A DNA stretch of 64,000 bases from NCBI GenBank assembly GCA_021292105.1, contig CM037870.1, forward strand, positions 63,300,083 through 63,364,082, read 5' to 3'. This document shows, piece after piece, positions 24,460 through 34,300 of this stretch. Made by a program: the position numbers and the translations under genes. The stretch comes from Anadara kagoshimensis. Lineage: Eukaryota > Mollusca > Bivalvia > Arcoida > Arcidae. How positions within the stretch are numbered: the first letter of the stretch is position 1; each line of letters opens with the position of its first letter. The notes below the pieces were generated by a model. That model worked only from the letters and a program-made list of their open reading frames with translations, did not search any database and was not told the DNA's origin.

Positions 24460-24891
24460 TTTTGCGTTACCTAGTTACAGCTGTCGATGGGTCCATCCTG
24501 GAGAGGGTTTTGTTAGACTGGTGTTGTACAAGGTGCCAGAGAGAGAGTGAGTGAGTGAGAGAGAGAGAATCGGTTTTACATTACCTGAATACAGCTGATG
24601 ATAAGTCCATCCTGGAGATGATTCCGTTAGACTGGTGTTGTACAAGGTCCCGTTTTGTAACTGGCATGCTTTGCTTCCCTCGTGGTAGAAAAAAGATTCG
24701 CATATATCCAAATTCAGACAATCCGACAAACAAGACACTCTGGACTCCCCAGTCCGAAGACCGACTATATGTTCAGACGTCCATTGGTCTTTGAAATCAG
24801 TTTTTTCAGACGACATTATAGAACGAAATTCCGGTCGAGCGATGGCGAAAACAGCCACTATTGTGAATATTATTGATGGTAAGAATCCCAT
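19628..24891 (-). CDS. secreted PAN-like / C-type lectin-domain protein (3 exons)
   Basis: Three minus-strand exons (24891-24585, 23767-23585, 19896-19628) join in phases 1 and 1 to give about 252 residues. Residues 1-18 are a signal peptide. Residues about 45-102 form a Cys-bearing PAN/apple-like segment (SCLSDCLNLDICESFFY, then SKACQL). The rest is a C-type lectin domain: ENCPLDQGFIFY, a CHNDSAEVISI helix, a QGSDDEEEGIWRLNDGTEMT stretch, and QPDN where carbohydrate-binding lectins have EPN or QPD. The C-terminal Cys pair is missing: the NCV position reads NIL, and Cys after WHD and in the final FxC are absent. Secretion and carbohydrate binding are inferred. It could be a young paralogue drifting toward a pseudogene. 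Confidence 0.8.
19960..20110 (-). mobile_element. SINE fragment, minus orientation
   Basis: Tail AGAATATTTCACTTATATCG and body to GTGACTTTCATTTCTAAATG. It lies head to head with the plus-strand copy that follows, inside lectin-gene flanking DNA. Confidence 0.75.
20220..20861. mobile_element. non-autonomous DNA transposon (MITE) inside a SINE
   Basis: Long terminal inverted repeats (about 90 bases, imperfect) begin with CCACATAGCGGTGTTG after GTAACT or GTTACG. AAGCACT is present on both sides (20213-20219 and 20862-20868), so the target-site duplication is 7-8 bp. The centre holds (AAT)n and GATG-rich simple repeats but no transposase. Confidence 0.85.
20610..20660. repeat. (AAT)n/(GAT)n microsatellite
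   Basis: Triplet run inside the MITE. Confidence 0.9.
21115..21240 (-). repeat. two stacked tRNA-like SINE heads
   Basis: On the minus strand, two heads follow one another: ACGGTAGCTCACTAAGTACA with GGGTTCGAACC, then GCGGTAGTTGTTGGTAGAAT with GGGGTTCGTAAAC. Neither folds as an intact tRNA. Confidence 0.65.
21245..21560 (-). repeat. tandem chimeric units: tRNA-like head + lectin exon 2 fragment (copies D and C)
   Basis: Each unit on the minus strand has a tRNA-like head (TAGCTCAGTTGGTA ... GGGTTCGAACCC) followed by a degenerate copy of lectin exon 2. Copy D reads ETYHNDPAEVISI against the exon's ETCHNDSAEVISI. Copy C keeps AAGCAATTCTATGG and CAGGTAGCAAGTACG, matching the exon end and donor. 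Each then has CTATAACC before the next head. A third unit (B) lies past the Tc1 insertion at 23422-23575. Confidence 0.8.
22090..23345 (+). pseudogene. Tc1-like transposase relic
   Basis: Recognisable in several frames: N-terminal DNA-binding domains, the QDNAPCYSS region before the second catalytic Asp, and the C-terminal KNKGGQTKY tail near 23327 (family KAKGG.TKY). The first reading block is cut by the SINE at 22274-22508; the rest carries several frameshifts. Confidence 0.85.
22274..22508 (-). mobile_element. SINE inserted in the Tc1 relic, 12-bp target-site duplication
   Basis: Minus-orientation SINE (tail CAGTCAAGAATATTTCACTT, 5' end truncated at GTGCTTGGGGAAAGAAC). TTTACAAAAAGG flanks it on both sides (22262-22273 and 22509-22520), and the transposase reading frame resumes after it. 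Confidence 0.92.
23422..23575 (-). repeat. tandem chimeric unit B, next to the intact lectin exon
   Basis: The tRNA-like head (TGTAGCTCAGTTAGTACAGT ... GGTTCGAACCCCGGC) is followed by an exon fragment reading RINVTCYDDSAEV against the exon's RINETCHNDSAEV. On the other side it runs into the donor flank of lectin exon 2. Confidence 0.8.
23585..23767 (-). CDS. lectin gene exon 2: first half of C-type lectin domain
   Basis: After a long poly-T acceptor ending CCAG it encodes NCPLDQGFIFYKPMWKCYKT, a central segment, and ETCHNDSAEVISIKSQEEQQ, then FYGQVA before GTAAGT (phase 1). The C...A.(V/L)(I/V)SIKSQEEQ.F pattern is the second helix of C-type lectin domains. Confidence 0.85.
24345..24540 (-). 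repeat. two extra copies of the lectin exon 1 3' end with (GA)n tracts
   Basis: The minus-strand stretch coding LYNTSLT.SSPGWT is present in exon 1 and again at about 24473-24535 and 24362-24418, each next to GA/GAGT microsatellite DNA. The middle copy still reads GTLYNTSLTKPSPGWTHRQL; the copies lie in the first intron. Confidence 0.85.
24585..24891 (-). CDS. lectin gene exon 1: signal peptide and PAN-like segment
   Basis: Encodes MGFLPSIIFTIVAVFAIARP, a linker, and a Cys-bearing PAN-like region ending PGWTYHQLYS. The donor is CAG then GTAATG on the minus strand, exit phase 1. N-glycosylation sequons (NGT, NTS) lie near its end. Confidence 0.8.
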
Positions 24892-25210
24892 TTTGTTTTA
24901 GGTTTATAGACAACAGCGATCTAAGGATTCCAAAATTTAGAAAATATTTATATTTTCACAAAATGGCATCTGTTCAGTTTAGAACAATAGAAACTATTGA
25001 CCATGCAGTTGCAATTCTTTTTGTCAGATTCAGGTTTACAAAACGCAACCATCTATAGATTCCCAAATAAATTAAAAATATTTAAGGTTTTTTTTCAATT
25101 TTAAGAATTTTCACAAAAAGGTATTGGTTCAGTTTAGAACATTTCAACGGACACCTATAGAATGACCACGCAGTTGCAATTCGTTTTGTCGGGATCCTTT
25201 ATAACATGTT
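24892..25210 (-). repeat. duplicated segment upstream of the lectin start
   Basis: Two copies share TTTTCACAAAA, GTTCAGTTTAGAACA, TGACCA.GCAGTTGCAATTC and TTTTGTC (about 24953-25026 and 25107-25191). They lie within 300 bases of the lectin ATG, where its promoter is expected. Confidence 0.6.
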
Positions 25211-26150
25211 TTGGTCTAATGGTGCGATTTATAATATAAATACGTCATTTGCACATTTATTATTTGTCAGAGAAAGGCTTGATTTTCGAACAAAATTGAT
25301 TTCTCTATGTTCTACTTTTGTTCTTATCGAGTAAAAGAATTTATGTTCCAATTATTTTAAACAACGATTACACAATTAAAGATTTCCGATTGGCATCGTG
25401 TTTGAGCAGGTGGTGTTTCTCATTTTTGAGAAAATATTTACAAATTTGTCCACAAACTTATAAATCCGATAAAACTAGACTATGTGTTAAGCGTTGAGGA
25501 AAGCATAGAATTAACAGTAATCAAATAAATGATGTAAAAATGCCGACAATAAAATAAAAATATTATACAAATCTTCTTAAAAGTTCGAATCGTAAGAAGG
25601 TCTTCAGTCGTATTCAGATAAAGCTTTTTCTATCTGGTATCAACCAAATATTAATTCTTGAACTTCTTGTCCCTTAAGCTTGATCTCGTGTAAGAAGTAA
25701 AGTAAAACAATTTATTTTTCTGCAATTTACACCACTATCCAACATTCTGAATAAAAAGAACGTCTAAAACAAATATTTTGCTAGGCATCATACGGATTCC
25801 AAAGAAACACATATTGAAGATACCAACAACAAAATGTTGAGGTTTTTTTTTAGAAAACATATTTAATTGTTGTGTTTTGTAATATTATTTCATTATTTTA
25901 AAAGTAAAGAGTCCGTTCGAGTATAATTGAATGTTCTCTGCTTAAGAAGCTCAAAATCAACCAGTCCAAGTGAGTTACTTTTTTCATTTGTTGAGTCATA
26001 TGCGCACAGAATCTCACTTTCATTTCTTTAACTTACGACATCATTTTCTCACCTCACGCCATATTGCACATAAGGTACGTTTCTACTTGGACAGTCTCTT
26101 ATGTCATTCTATATTCTATTAAATCAAACACAAACATACCAACCAATGTC
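25210..26150. other. non-coding stretch
   Basis: AT-rich, no supported gene or repeat unit recognised. Confidence 0.5.
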
Positions 26151-26159
26151 CAAAAGCTT

Positions 26160-26475
26160 AGTAAAAGCTTTGAAAAAACTTTGACTGGGTAAAACAATAT
26201 GAACAACTACACCTTCCGTTGGTCATTTTCTGTAAACTTCCATTAATGTCGTGTGGACCATAGAGGAAAATTGGCAACATTTAATCGTTAAAACAACCAA
26301 AGGGCTATAACTCCTGGAAAACCATTTAACCTAAATAGAAAAATGACAACTACACCTCCCATTAATCATTCCTGTAAAATTTCATCAGGAACTGGAGAAC
26401 TGGTGCAGACAAAAGTGACACGGACAGACGGACTGATGGAACGCATGTATTAATATATCCCTCGGGGGTGGAAAA
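26160..26475. repeat. decayed interspersed repeat
   Basis: Contains AAGGGCTATAACTCCTGGAA twice-themed with CAACTACACCT, GACGGACTGATGGAACG and a CCCTCGGGGGTGG end. This phrase set is familiar from dispersed repeats in molluscan genomes (from memory). No coding content. Confidence 0.5.
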
Positions 26476-26819
26476 GCAGTATACTGTTATGCTAAAATTT
26501 GCAAACGTATTTGTTATTTATGTGGAAATGTTTAGTTTGAAAATCTCCGATGGTGTAGTCGAGTTGTAGTGTAGCTATAAGCAAACAACATCGGTCTGTC
26601 CTCTTGACCTTTATTTAAATGTTTATAATGGACCAGAACATTTATGCTTAGGAAATACAGGTGTTTATTTCAGGTATATATAGCAATGTACATTATTTAT
26701 CAACTGCGAATCCCAGCATACCAATGTATTTGAAGGGTTGTGGTACATGAAAGATCAAGCGGAAAGGTCAATGCTGTTTGCCTGTGTCTAGACCTCAACC
26801 ATAGAAAGTTCGACACTCT

Positions 26820-27068
26820 ATCAGACCCCAGTTTCACAACCATTTCTTAACCAAGATTTTGAAAGCTGAATAATTTTGTTAGATTTAAAGATTTTCATGA
26901 ATTTAAGTTGTCATTTTGACGATTATTCTAAGTTTATTACATCTGTATTCCAAATTTTGTTGAAACTTTTTATATCACATGAAGTATTATAAAATATTGC
27001 TAAGCGTTGCCAGATTTAAGTCAAAGAAAATCTTTGCTAAGGAATGGTGTTGAAACTGGAGCCAGAAA
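26820..27068. repeat. foldback MITE, copy 2
   Basis: Left CCCCAGTTTCACAACCATTT, right (reverse complement) TCCAGTTTCAACACCATTCC, with pairing continuing through the AAGATTTT motif. Same termini as 6121-6378. Confidence 0.65.
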
Positions 27069-27207
27069 ATCCAACAATTTATGAACCAGACGCTCTACCA
27101 AATGATCTACATTCTATTATAAACTAGAAGTTGAATAGAAACGCTTAAAAATACAATAACTCGGGACAACAAGTTATGATAATAAGACATTGATTGTTTT
27201 AATGATT

Positions 27208-27347
27208 TTAATGCGCTACTGTAGCACAAATAGCATCTCTACCGTTAACAAAATGCACACCCCCATCACACTGACATGTTGTGTAGTTATCCGGTTTATA
27301 GACGGTCCCAGCTTTGATAATTGTTTTCCCGTATAGGCAGTTTGGTC
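27208..27347 (-). CDS. VWC gene exon 2 and stop
   Basis: Starts after CATTTTCAG and encodes 45 further residues with Cys at PNC, TCQC and AIC, then TAA. An ATTAAA hexamer follows within about 10 bases of the stop and could serve polyadenylation. Confidence 0.78.
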
Positions 27348-28622
27348 CTGAAAATGTCAAAATTAAAAATTAAAATTAATCTGTTATCTTTCATATAAAT
27401 TTGTTGTTCATTTAAAATGTTTTGGTCTTTGTGGCTTTTACAAAAAGCATTGTAATAGGAAGATCTGGATTCTCTCAAAATCGCCAAGTGTTATACATGT
27501 ATAAATAGATTTACATGTACATGTATAAATAGATTTACATGTATTTATATACATTTATATTTGTGTAAACAAACAAAAAGTATAAAATTGATTCGCCATT
27601 TGCATATTTTGAAATGATAAAAAACCTTAGAGTGCCGTGAGATTAATTGAAATCGGGTACATATCGATATATATTATTTAACTTAATATATGGAGATGCA
27701 AACAGATATATATATATATATATGGACCTTAAACCCGTACTGCCAGAATGATAGTTGACGATCAAAAGTGTTGCTTTTAAACGTGTTGGCAAGAACAATG
27801 GCTGACACCAAATTTCACCACTCTACAACCTATATGAAACAATCGAACATGAACATACCGGTTCATGTCCAAACCTTAAAACCATAATCCCAAAACCAAA
27901 GCAAAAATTAATATAAAAAATAAAAACAGGCAAAGTAAGCTACACACGCGAACCTGCTCTATCATGGAAGCGAGGCCAAGGGCCCGGGAAAGGCCAGTAT
28001 CACCCCACCCCATCCCCAAATAATATAGTATCCAATACTTACCGTCGAGACGGACATACAAGACAACATGTTTAGGGTTAACACCGGGAAAACAGCCTGT
28101 GATAACACATCACTTTGGCCCATTTTGGGGCATTGTATAATAATCGGACAATCAAACATAAAAATGGCGACCCAAACCCAAACCGCAATATTCCAAGAGC
28201 AAAACATAAACTTCGTAAAGTGGAAATTCAAGTTAGACACGCGAACCTCCAAAAGGGAAGCGAGGCTGGGTGCATCGTAAATCAAGTACCACACCCCTGC
28301 CCCAATGATAGATTATCTAACACTTACCGTCGGGACATACAGGACAACATTTGTTTGGATCGTGTATAGGGTTAACACATGGAGTGAAGAAACAGTCTGC
28401 AATAGCACACATCACTCGGCCCATTTGCGTACAGGTACAATGTTCACATGGACTTGGGTGAAAACTGTGGCCAAGAGGATAGGTCTTCCCATGATAAGTA
28501 CACTCTTGTGGCACTGTGGCTAAAATGGCTGTGGCTAGCTGAGCTTGTAAACCGCTAGCTGCGGCAGTAGCGATGATAGCAAAGAAAACACAAGCAAACA
28601 TATTGTGCAACTTGTAAAGCAT
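27208..28622 (-). CDS. secreted VWC-domain protein (2 exons)
   Basis: Exon 1 (28622-28328) and exon 2 (27347-27208) join in phase 1 to encode about 144 residues. Residues 1-23 look like a signal peptide. Residues about 40-97 are one complete von Willebrand factor type C domain with all ten cysteines (C, CxxCxC, C, C, C, CC, C) ending CCPVCPDG. Exon 2 adds a second, truncated VWC-like start (PNCLYGKTI...TCQCDGG...ICATVAH). VWC proteins bind growth factors or act in matrix; in molluscs small ones occur in secretions. The role here is not known. A degenerate copy of the exon 1 3' end lies between the two exons. Confidence 0.85.
28036..28135 (-). pseudogene. degenerate copy of the VWC exon 1 3' end
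   Basis: On the minus strand it runs AAATGGGCC.AAGTGATGTG, then GTGTTAACCCTA and TTGTCTTGTATGTCCG, ending CGACGGTAAGTATT, in step with the end of exon 1 and its donor. It lacks several Cys codons, has small deletions and is frame-broken. The similarity continues into the flanking intron (27930-28135 against 28220-28430), so the unit was duplicated as DNA. Confidence 0.75.
28328..28622 (-). CDS. VWC gene exon 1
   Basis: Encodes the signal peptide and the ten-Cys VWC domain. The donor is GACG then GTAAGT, exit phase 1. The ATG at 28622 has a hydrophobic stretch right after it (ACVFFAIIATAAAS); a second Met 7 codons on could also start it. Confidence 0.85.
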
Positions 28623-29006
28623 GACTTGTAATTCACTGACTAACCGAGTCTATATTAGCAGATGGTGAAATATCATGATGGTAGATAAAATGGTCATAGA
28701 TAAGATTACTTACTTACTCGCATTTCAATAATATATTAATGTGAAAGTGAGTCTTTGACAACTTATGACACAGATCTTGTTGCCCCCGTCAGTAGTGTGA
28801 AAAAAACCCGATATATTAATGCTCTGACTGCAGTGTACGTCAAATGATTGCTAGTTAGTTCTAAGCTATCTCGTGTCTGGTATTGAGATCACGGCATGGT
28901 TTGAAATGACATAATTTGTGTATTACGTAATTGTGAACGCAAACGTAATTATTGAACGAATGTGTTACAGTCACTGAACTTGACCACTTAAACAACGAGA
29001 GGGGGC

Positions 29007-29215
29007 TCGGTTTCAGTGGCCTAGTGATCCAAAGCCGTCAGATCGTACGTCTCTCATCGCGTTAGCTGGAATCCCATCCAGGTCGAAGGCCGTCGGGGTT
29101 TTTTCCGGGCACTCCGGTTTCCTCCACTGTCATTCCTGAATTGACCGCCTCGATATAAGTGAAATACTAGGAGGATGACTGGATTGTATACTATACACCA
29201 TTGAGTGAAGAAATC
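29007..29215 (+). mobile_element. tRNA-derived SINE
   Basis: Head TTTCAGTGGCCTAGTGATCC, body GGCACTCCGGTTTCCTCCAC, end GCCTCGATATAAGTGAAATA. Confidence 0.85.
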
Positions 29216-29249
29216 GAAAACAAATGTGTGCTAGGTCTAACTTGAGTTC

Positions 29250-29450
29250 ATCATTTCAGAGGCCTAGTTGTCTAAAACTCCTCTCTGATCGCGTAGGCCG
29301 AATTTCACTTGGTACAGATCCAAATGTGAGAAAGTTTGTCATTGTGCTTGTCGGAGGTCGGTGGTTTTCTCCGGGAGCTATGGTTTCCTCCACCGCCATT
29401 CCCGGTCGGCCGCCGCAACCTGACTGCCTCGATATAAGTGTAATGAGTTG
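29250..29450 (+). mobile_element. tRNA-derived SINE
   Basis: Head TTCAGAGGCCTAGTTGTCTA, body GAGAAAGTTTGTCATTGTGC and TTCTCCGGGAGC, end GCCTCGATATAAGTGTAATG. Confidence 0.85.
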
Positions 29451-29554
29451 GTTAAACAAAATTAACCGAATTGGTGCTAGGTCAATACGGTTCAATCACT
29501 TGAAACAACAGGGACCTCGATTGCCCTTGGGGTCTTAAGCACCGGGCCAACGGT

Positions 29555-29815
29555 TAGTTACAGACCACGCAGCGCCTCTCGTGACAGCCTAAATTCGAAT
29601 CCCACTCGCTGTTAATCGGGACAGATCAGTCTTAGTAGTGAGAGAAAGTGTGTCAGTTCGTTTGTCGAAATTTGGTGGTTTTCTTCGGACACTCCGGTTT
29701 CCTCCCCGCTTTTGGGATCCTGAACTAACGGTAACCGCCTCGATGTAAGCCCACGGTGAGAGAATAAATTAAGTTGGCTGGGAAGTTATAAACACCATTA
29801 CTCCACTCACTTAAC
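29555..29815 (+). mobile_element. tRNA-derived SINE
   Basis: B box AATTCGAATCCC, body GAGAAAGTGTGTCAGTTCG and GGACACTCCGGTTTCCTCC, end GCCTCGATGTAAGC and ACCATTACTCCACTCAC. It is the third of three plus-strand copies in a row (29.0-29.8 kb). Confidence 0.85.
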
Positions 29816-29979
29816 AACGAAAGAATCAGATTTGCATTTAAAATATAATTGTCAAAAATGACGTCTTTTTCAAAATTTTGCAAAGAAAATATTTAAACTG
29901 TAATAATGTTGTTTTGAAACTGACCCTACAAAAAATAGTTTTTAGATTTCCCCCAGTATTCGACTTCCAGTTCCTGTCA

Positions 29980-30092
29980 GAGAAGGTCACGTGATACATA
30001 CAACACGTCCAGCCATATTGGTTCTGTGCTTTCAAGATTTGCTCAGCAAAAATATTCAATAAATAAGGTAATACGCAAAAAATTGATAAAAA
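29980..30092 (+). promoter_or_regulatory. possible promoter region for GIGYF
   Basis: Contains GGTCACGTGATA (E-box CACGTG) near 29986 and ATTGG (reverse CCAAT) near 30015, just before the small ORF and upstream of the GIGYF coding exons. Placement rests on these motifs and position only. Confidence 0.25.
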
Positions 30093-30305
30093 ATGGAAGA
30101 TACAAACTATTTACAATATAGTCCACTTTACTACAACAAAGTATTTCGTGTCGTCGCTTGTGAACTCGCCAAAACACGAAACAGTTGTCAGTGTTTTGAT
30201 TTAGTGACACGAGCATCGAAAAACGAAATAGAAGTTTCGCAATGTTGGGATGCAGATTTAAAACAAAAACGTTACTCTTTACAGAAATATGGGGTTTCTT
30301 CTTAA
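30093..30305 (+). CDS. unrecognised 70-codon ORF upstream of GIGYF (uORF or microprotein)
   Basis: Starts at an ATG in a strong context (A at -3, G at +4) and encodes 70 residues beginning MEDTNYLQYSPLYYNKVFRV, with mixed, protein-like composition and four Cys. I recognise no family. It sits about 1.2 kb before the first GIGYF coding exon, where an untranslated first exon is expected; a possible donor CATT then GTAAGG follows at about 30331. It may be an upstream ORF in that exon, a separate gene, or chance. Confidence 0.3.
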   Translation: MEDTNYLQYSPLYYNKVFRVVACELAKTRNSCQCFDLVTRASKNEIEVSQCWDADLKQKRYSLQKYGVSS

Positions 30306-30589
30306 GACCTAATTTTCTTGATTCAATCATTGTAAGGAAGAATATTTACTTTTCTGATACCCATGCAGTGAAGCCATGGAATGGACTAAATGAGTATAAT
30401 GAACACATGTGCTTGTATTGGGGGGATATGGGAATAAAAATGAACCAAACAGTTTGCTTCATGTCAGTTAATCCAAAGTTTACATTGAACCACATGACTC
30501 ATTTATCTTTTTCTATGTGATCTTTGCATGTTTGACTGAGACTTGATAGCGGGCAGTGAATTTTCTTTCATCATGCATGCATCATTTCA

Positions 30590-30785
30590 AAATGAAGGTT
30601 ATGGGGTCCTTTGAAAGAGACCTTCAAAACCAATTGCCTATGTCATGGCAGACATGGCACATTAAAGAACCCTCCCTGTACATTGCCCCAAGCTCACTGT
30701 AAAGGTCAAAATATTTGCCACATGACTTATAGCAGGTGATGTCTTGATGTAAATTAAATATATTCTTGATTGGGATGTAAAACGG
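30590..30785 (+). mobile_element. decayed SINE body
   Basis: GGGGTCCTTTGAAAGAGACC, CATTAAAGAACCCTCCCTGT and TTCTTGATTGGGATGTAAAA match the body and tail of the copy at 20861-21045. Confidence 0.7.
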
Positions 30786-31283
30786 TTAGAAAATGGTTAT
30801 TTCAGAGCAAAAGTATTTTGGGGAATATGACTCGAATGCATCAAGTCTTGACAAAAGTGAAACAAGTTCATAGTTCACCATTGATGTTGGGCATGATATG
30901 ACATGAAATGATGCTTTCTTGAAATAAGAAAGGAACGAAAGAGTCCAGTAGATTCACACAAAGTTCCGTCCAAATAGTAGGCAACATGTTACCTGACATA
31001 ATGAGAGTCTTGATTTGATATAATTTGTGCAGAACTATTCTTTCCATTGGATGTGTAATCGCATTAGTTAACCTTTACCTGTAACACTGACATTATTTTG
31101 GGAATTTGCAGCTTAAATTTTCCCAAAACCTATCAATAAAATATTAGCTTTATAGGTATTCAGTTTTAGCAAATCCTCTACATTATTGGTTACAAAGACT
31201 ATTTTGTCTGAAACGTCTTGAAATATAAATTGTTGTTAGAAGCAAGTTTACCAAATAACTAATATTTCATCTATATTTTTCAG

Positions 31284-31323
31284 ATAGTGAAATGGCAGAT
31301 ACATTGAAGTTTGGTCCTGAATG
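31284..31323 (+). CDS. GIGYF2: GIGYF exon 1 (first coding exon)
   Basis: The acceptor TTTTTCAG precedes 8 untranslated bases and the ATG at 31292. The exon encodes [10 protein letters not shown] plus two bases of Trp and ends at GTAAGC (phase 2). The family N-terminus is ETLNFGPEWLRAL, so the start is secure. The acceptor upstream of the ATG implies at least one further 5' untranslated exon. Confidence 0.93.
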
Positions 31324-34300
31324 GTAAGCTGTTCAGAATTTTTGGAATAGTGAATATATTTGCAAGCATTCTTACAATTGGTTTGAACGGAAACCTATAA
31401 ATAGGCTGTAATAGGTTTTCTGATAACATTATTTGAAACTACATGTAGTATAAAAATATATGTATCAAGTAATTTGACTTCCATACACTAGTAAAACTCT
31501 GTCTGTAAATTCAACCAAGTGAATGTATGAAAGTAACTTTTTCATAAACATGTACACATATCAGTAAAGATATATGATATTAAAAGTACCCTTATTCCTG
31601 AAGAAAAGCTGATGGACATTGGAAATGTTCATATTATTAAGTACTTAGTTAGAGTCTGACCCTTGCAACTTGTGTTTTTGACTCTTAGCCTGGGAATTGA
31701 ATTAGATTTCTGAATAGCAGTTGTGTTTGTTTTTGTATGGTTAGACAGAATTCTATAACCAGATTGTCTGAATCACAACTTTATGGAATATGGATCACAA
31801 CATGTCTCTCCTCTTAGGTTTGAATCCCATTCATACAGATCTTAAATGGCAAGTGTAAAAAATGTCAGTTCATTTGTTTAAGGTTGGTCATTTTCTCTGA
31901 GTACTTGAGGTTTCCCCTTCCTCTGTTTTCGATCCAGAAATTGATGTTGTATTTAATTTGTTTTCAGTAAACTAATTTTAATTGATATTCACAACCATTT
32001 GATCATTGTAGGCTACGAGCCCTTTCAGATGGTAACAGTGTGGGGACACCGCCGCCTTCTCCGGGTTTGGCAAATACAAGTTAGCAGAATACCGTTATGG
32101 TAGAGAAGAAATGTTAGCAATATAATCCTAAAGCAGAAATACCAGAAGAGTTGGCGTCCATGACATCAATCCTGGTAGAAAAAGTACAGGAGCCATTAGC
32201 ATTAGTTGGTTTATCAGATGAAGAACAGGTATGCTTAAATACATATTAATATGATTTCTTTTTTACTATATTGCAGAAAACAAGTTGAAAAAAGGTATTT
32301 TGGTAATATATGTTTTTGTACAGCGTTCACGATAGTGAACGCGTGTACTATGCTGTCGCTTTCTTCCAAGATATCGAGCTTCTTTGCTATGAAATTATAA
32401 AATATGAGTACACCTGGAAATAGTGCGCCTGGTAAATGAGCGTGAAAGAATTATATCTGTTTTATCGTGAGATATGTATTCTGAGACGGGTAATGCATTT
32501 GGTTACATATGCACATTTGGAATAAATTTTCGGAATACATTTCGGAATCTAGTAAAATATTGCGACGGGATGCATCTAATAATTTCTGCAATTTGGCGAA
32601 CTGATCTCATGTTTACAATAAAAAGTAGTTCGAGAAGTTGGCGTCCTACGATGTAAAATCATAACTTTTTATGAAATGAACAGCAACGGCAGGTTGTTTA
32701 ATTAATTCTTCGTGAAATCTACGGAAATTTAAATTTATTTTGAAGGTTATGATAACGTATTTTGATGTTCAGGCAATTGTGTCATATTTTAAAACTGTTT
32801 ATCGATTAGATTTTACTTTCGTGAAAGGGAGATAATTTGTACAGTTGTTGTGTGCAAATTTTAAATACAGTCGTTTTACCAGTTCCGAACAGGGTTTCAT
32901 ATAAGCGCTGCTGCAGACGTCATCCACAAGCAGAGGAAATAAAATTTATGTGGTGTAATAATACAGATGTTTACTGATTCCAAAATATCGACACCTGTCC
33001 TCAAAAACACGTGGTAGTATGTTGTGATCACGATTTGTTTACATCGTTAAACTAGGTCACCAACAATCTGTCGACCTGTCGTGCACATACATTTAGGAAG
33101 CGGTTGAAGTTTATATTATTTAAACAATTAATGCCCATACATTCAAGTAGAAGCAAATTGAGAAAGTTATTTTTGGATTCCTTTAATCAGAGACATATAA
33201 GTCTCTGCTTTAATTGAACGGGGTTGAAATTTTAGATTATTCGGTAGTAAAAATTCGGAACTGGTAAACCAACTGTACTTCACCATTAACATGAAACGGG
33301 AATATTGTGAGTGATAATCAGCAGTTAATTAAAACCCAGATTAACAGCAAATGATCCAGTTACATACAACCGCTAGAATGTACCCCCTCATAGCGACGGT
33401 AGGATCTGCAAAACTCTACTTTCTCTCTATCCGAAATGACAAAACGTTCGGGTACAACTTTTTTAAATTTCAATTACCGATTGTCTTTTTCATATATTTA
33501 TGAAATTATTATTTTCTACCATTTAATTCAGCAATACATGGTTTGGTACATTGTTTCCTTTTCCTAAAAAAATCATCCATCGGACTATGCATAGATCGAA
33601 ACCCCCCCCCCCCACGACAGTGCTATGTTTTCTTATTGGAGTCAAAAATTAGTGTCATATATCATTATTAGCTCACCTGGCCAAAGGCCATGTGAGCTTA
33701 TGGCATGGCGAGGCGTGCGTGCGTGCGTGCGTCCGTGCGTGCGTCAGTAAACTTTAATCTTCTCCTCCGAAACTACTGGGCCAACTGAAACCAAATTTGC
33801 CATGGAAGGTCCTTGACAGAGTCTAACTATAGTTTGTTCAAATCATGACGATCGAATATCCAAGATGGCCGCTGTTACTAAAAATAGACAAAACCTAAAA
33901 AAATCTTCTTCTCTTGAACCACTCATTGGAGGCAAAAACTGATGTGATATTTGGATTCTACATAGTCTTAACCTTTAAGTTTGTTCATTTCATGAAATTT
34001 GATTTAAAAATAGGTTACGCGTTTTTGCGTTTAAATTTGCAAAAATCGTAAAATATTTTTAAATTGTTATAACTTGACTATATGACCAGATAATGACATG
34101 GGGTTTTCAGTTTTGACATATTCTTGTAAATACCTTCAAAATGGTGTCAAGGTCAATTATGAAGGTCATGACCTAATTTTTAGCTCACCTGACCGAAGGT
34201 CATGTGAGCTTATGGCATAGCGCAGCGTGTGTTTGTGCGTGTGTGCGTGTGTGCGTGTGTGCGTGTGTGCGTCGTTAACACCTATTTTCGACTTCTCCTC

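Noticed and set aside
29224-29538. 104-residue plus ORF and its 79-residue antisense partner
   Set aside because: Lie over SINE copies; the GC-rich SINE body keeps frames open by chance.
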